From contig JAQVWU010000210.1 of the NCBI GenBank assembly GCA_028709565.1, positions 1 to 5,744 of the forward strand: a DNA stretch of 5,744 nt. The letters are read 5' to 3'. Shown here in pieces: positions 4,381 to 5,744 of the stretch. Below the pieces are notes generated by a model. The model was not told the DNA's origin. It saw only the letters and a program-made list of their open reading frames with translations, and searched no databases. This stretch comes from Eubacteriales bacterium (GTDB lineage: Bacteria > Bacillota > Clostridia > Oscillospirales > CAG-272). The stretch's first letter is position 1. The number at the start of each line of letters is the position of its first letter. Both the position numbers and the translations under genes were made by a program.

Positions 4381-5744
4381 ATGACCCATTGCCAATTAAA
4401 AAAGATCGCATTTATAGCGTTGATAACGCTGATCTTAACGGGTGTGTTTGCCGCCTGTGCCGGTGAAAATGTCGGAGAAAGCCTGTCACAAAACACCGAG
4501 TCTGACACTTCAGCCGAACCGGTTGAAACCACGGAGGATGATATCCCTTATGAAAGCGCCGATTTTGAGGGTTATACGTTTAAAATGCTTGTGCGCGGAA
4601 AAACTTACGGCTTTTGGGAATCCAACGAGATGTTTGCCGAGGAGATAAACGGCGAACCGCTAAACGACGCCATATATAAACGCATATCCGACATAGAGGA
4701 AATGTATAATGCAGAGGTTGGACTCATCAAATCGGTTGCTGCGGTCGGATCTGACGCTGTCAAGACCATTCAGGCGGGAGAGGACGCGTATGATATGCTG
4801 CTGGGTGCATCGGCAGACGCGTCAACACTGGCGACAAACAGCGCACTGCTCGACCTCAATGAAGTTGAGGGACTGAATCTGGATAAACCATGGTGGGACC
4901 AGGCGGCAAATGACGGTATGTCGGTCATGAATAAACTCTATTTCACCACCGGGGAGATATCTTCCGACCGTTACCGTGCCACCGAAGCGATATTGTTTAA
5001 TAAAGTGATGCTGGCGGAATATAATCTGGACAACCCTTACGAAATGGTGCGCGACGGGACATGGACTCTGCCGAAGATGCTGGAAATGAGTCAGGGGGTC
5101 TCCGCAGACCTTGACGGCAACGGCAAAATCGACGAAAATGACAAATACGGCATGATAACATATACAAATGTGGTAACAAGCGGAATTTTCGCCTCGGGTA
5201 TACATTACAACACTAAAAATGAGTCCGACCTGCCCGAGCTTACCTTTTACAATGAAAGAACCGTCAATGTAGTGGAAGATTATATCACATTTATGACCGA
5301 TACCGAACTCTGTTTTGACTGGGCAAATTACTACCATCTGGCTGCCGACCCCAACACCAATGTGGGCTTGATTATATTCCAGGAAAACCGCGGTTTGTTT
5401 AACTATAACGGCATCCACGCGGTACCCAATTTGCGCAATATGTTCTCGGATTTCGGCATAGTGCCAATTCCCAAATATGACGAGGCACAGGACGGTTATT
5501 ACTCATGCGCAAACAACGTAGCCTGTCCGTTTGTTATGATTCCCAAAACGGTTACCGAAACCGGACGGGCGGGAATTCTTACCGAGGCAATGGCGCGCAA
5601 GGGCAGGGAACTCACCAAGGTTGCTTTTTATGATATCACTCTCAAGGACAAAGCGTCGCGGGATGAGGAATCAAAGGAAATGCTGGATATTGTATTTGAC
5701 AACATGGTATATGACATGGTATTCTTCTTCAATTTCGGTGATAT
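4381..5744 (+). CDS. Extracellular solute-binding lipoprotein (SBP3), cut by right edge
   Basis: 454 complete codons are visible and the frame is open at the end. Alignment with the SBP2 C-terminus suggests about 45 residues are missing. The ATG at 4381 has GGAGG at 4366-4370, ten bases upstream. Residues 1-25 are a lipoprotein signal peptide (Lys7-Lys8, hydrophobic core, GVFAAC) with the lipidated Cys at 26. A Ser/Thr/Glu linker runs to about residue 55. Blocks shared with SBP2 are GEPLNDAIYKR, LDKPWW (167-172), RDGTWTLPKM, an EF-hand-like loop at 243-254 (D-x-D-x-N-G-K-I-D-x-x-D), FGIVPIPKYDE from Phe358, and RDEESKEML near the end. The same extracellular solute-capture role is inferred. 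A transporter could follow beyond the window, but none is visible. Its strong binding site and promoter contrast with the weaker SBP2 signals. The ligand is unknown; the many Trp and Tyr residues would suit a carbohydrate but do not prove it. Confidence 0.85.
   Translation, partial: MTHCQLKKIAFIALITLILTGVFAACAGENVGESLSQNTESDTSAEPVETTEDDIPYESADFEGYTFKMLVRGKTYGFWESNEMFAEEINGEPLNDAIYKRISDIEEMYNAEVGLIKSVAAVGSDAVKTIQAGEDAYDMLLGASADASTLATNSALLDLNEVEGLNLDKPWWDQAANDGMSVMNKLYFTTGEISSDRYRATEAILFNKVMLAEYNLDNPYEMVRDGTWTLPKMLEMSQGVSADLDGNGKIDENDKYGMITYTNVVTSGIFASGIHYNTKNESDLPELTFYNERTVNVVEDYITFMTDTELCFDWANYYHLAADPNTNVGLIIFQENRGLFNYNGIHAVPNLRNMFSDFGIVPIPKYDEAQDGYYSCANNVACPFVMIPKTVTETGRAGILTEAMARKGRELTKVAFYDITLKDKASRDEESKEMLDIVFDNMVYDMVFFFNFGD

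Noticed and set aside
4822..5418. Long open frame of 198 codons on the minus strand.
   Set aside because: It lies inside SBP3, whose frame is supported by signal peptide, family blocks and ribosome site; the antisense frame has no recognisable domain or start signal.

Overview
The window looks like a piece of chromosome from an anaerobic, low-to-mid GC Firmicute of the Clostridia (Oscillospiraceae or Christensenellales-like, as in gut or digester communities). This is an inference. It rests on near-consensus sigma-A promoters in AT-rich gaps, strong AGGAGG-type ribosome binding sites, secreted lipoproteins with acidic Ser/Thr/Glu linkers, and a small cupin that resembles clostridial proteins from memory. 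No marker gene fixes the taxon.

Layout, left to right. (1) Positions 1-558, minus strand: the N-terminal 186 codons of a solute-binding lipoprotein (called SBP1 here), running off the left edge, with its own promoter at 612-640. (2) Positions 776-1090, minus strand: a 104-residue single-domain cupin with its own extended -10 promoter and an intrinsic terminator at 735-765. (3) Positions 1249-2673, plus strand: a complete solute-binding lipoprotein (SBP2, 474 residues), whose promoter carries a perfect inverted repeat between the -35 and -10 boxes. (4) Positions 2679-4181, minus strand: a 500-residue FAD/NAD disulfide oxidoreductase of the dihydrolipoyl dehydrogenase / mycothione reductase type, convergent with SBP2 and only 5 bp from it. 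(5) Positions 4381-5744, plus strand: a third solute-binding lipoprotein (SBP3), lacking about its last 45 residues at the right edge, driven by a promoter whose -10 region is tandemly duplicated.

The three lipoproteins are clearly paralogous: each has a lipobox Cys, an acidic linker, a (V/L)(D/N)DA block and a (D/E)(K/R)PWW block. They are diverged from one another, each has its own promoter, and no ABC permease or ATPase lies between them. The likely job of the locus is extracellular capture of one or more solutes, possibly sugars, by membrane-anchored binding proteins. The cupin and the oxidoreductase are separately transcribed and have no proven functional link to them. No RNA gene, CRISPR array, insertion sequence or origin was seen. 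All intergenic gaps are shorter than 220 bp and their contents are listed. The most interesting signals are the set of permease-less paralogous binding proteins, their embedded EF-hand/dockerin-like calcium loops, the promoter-embedded repeats, and a cupin that lacks most metal ligands.
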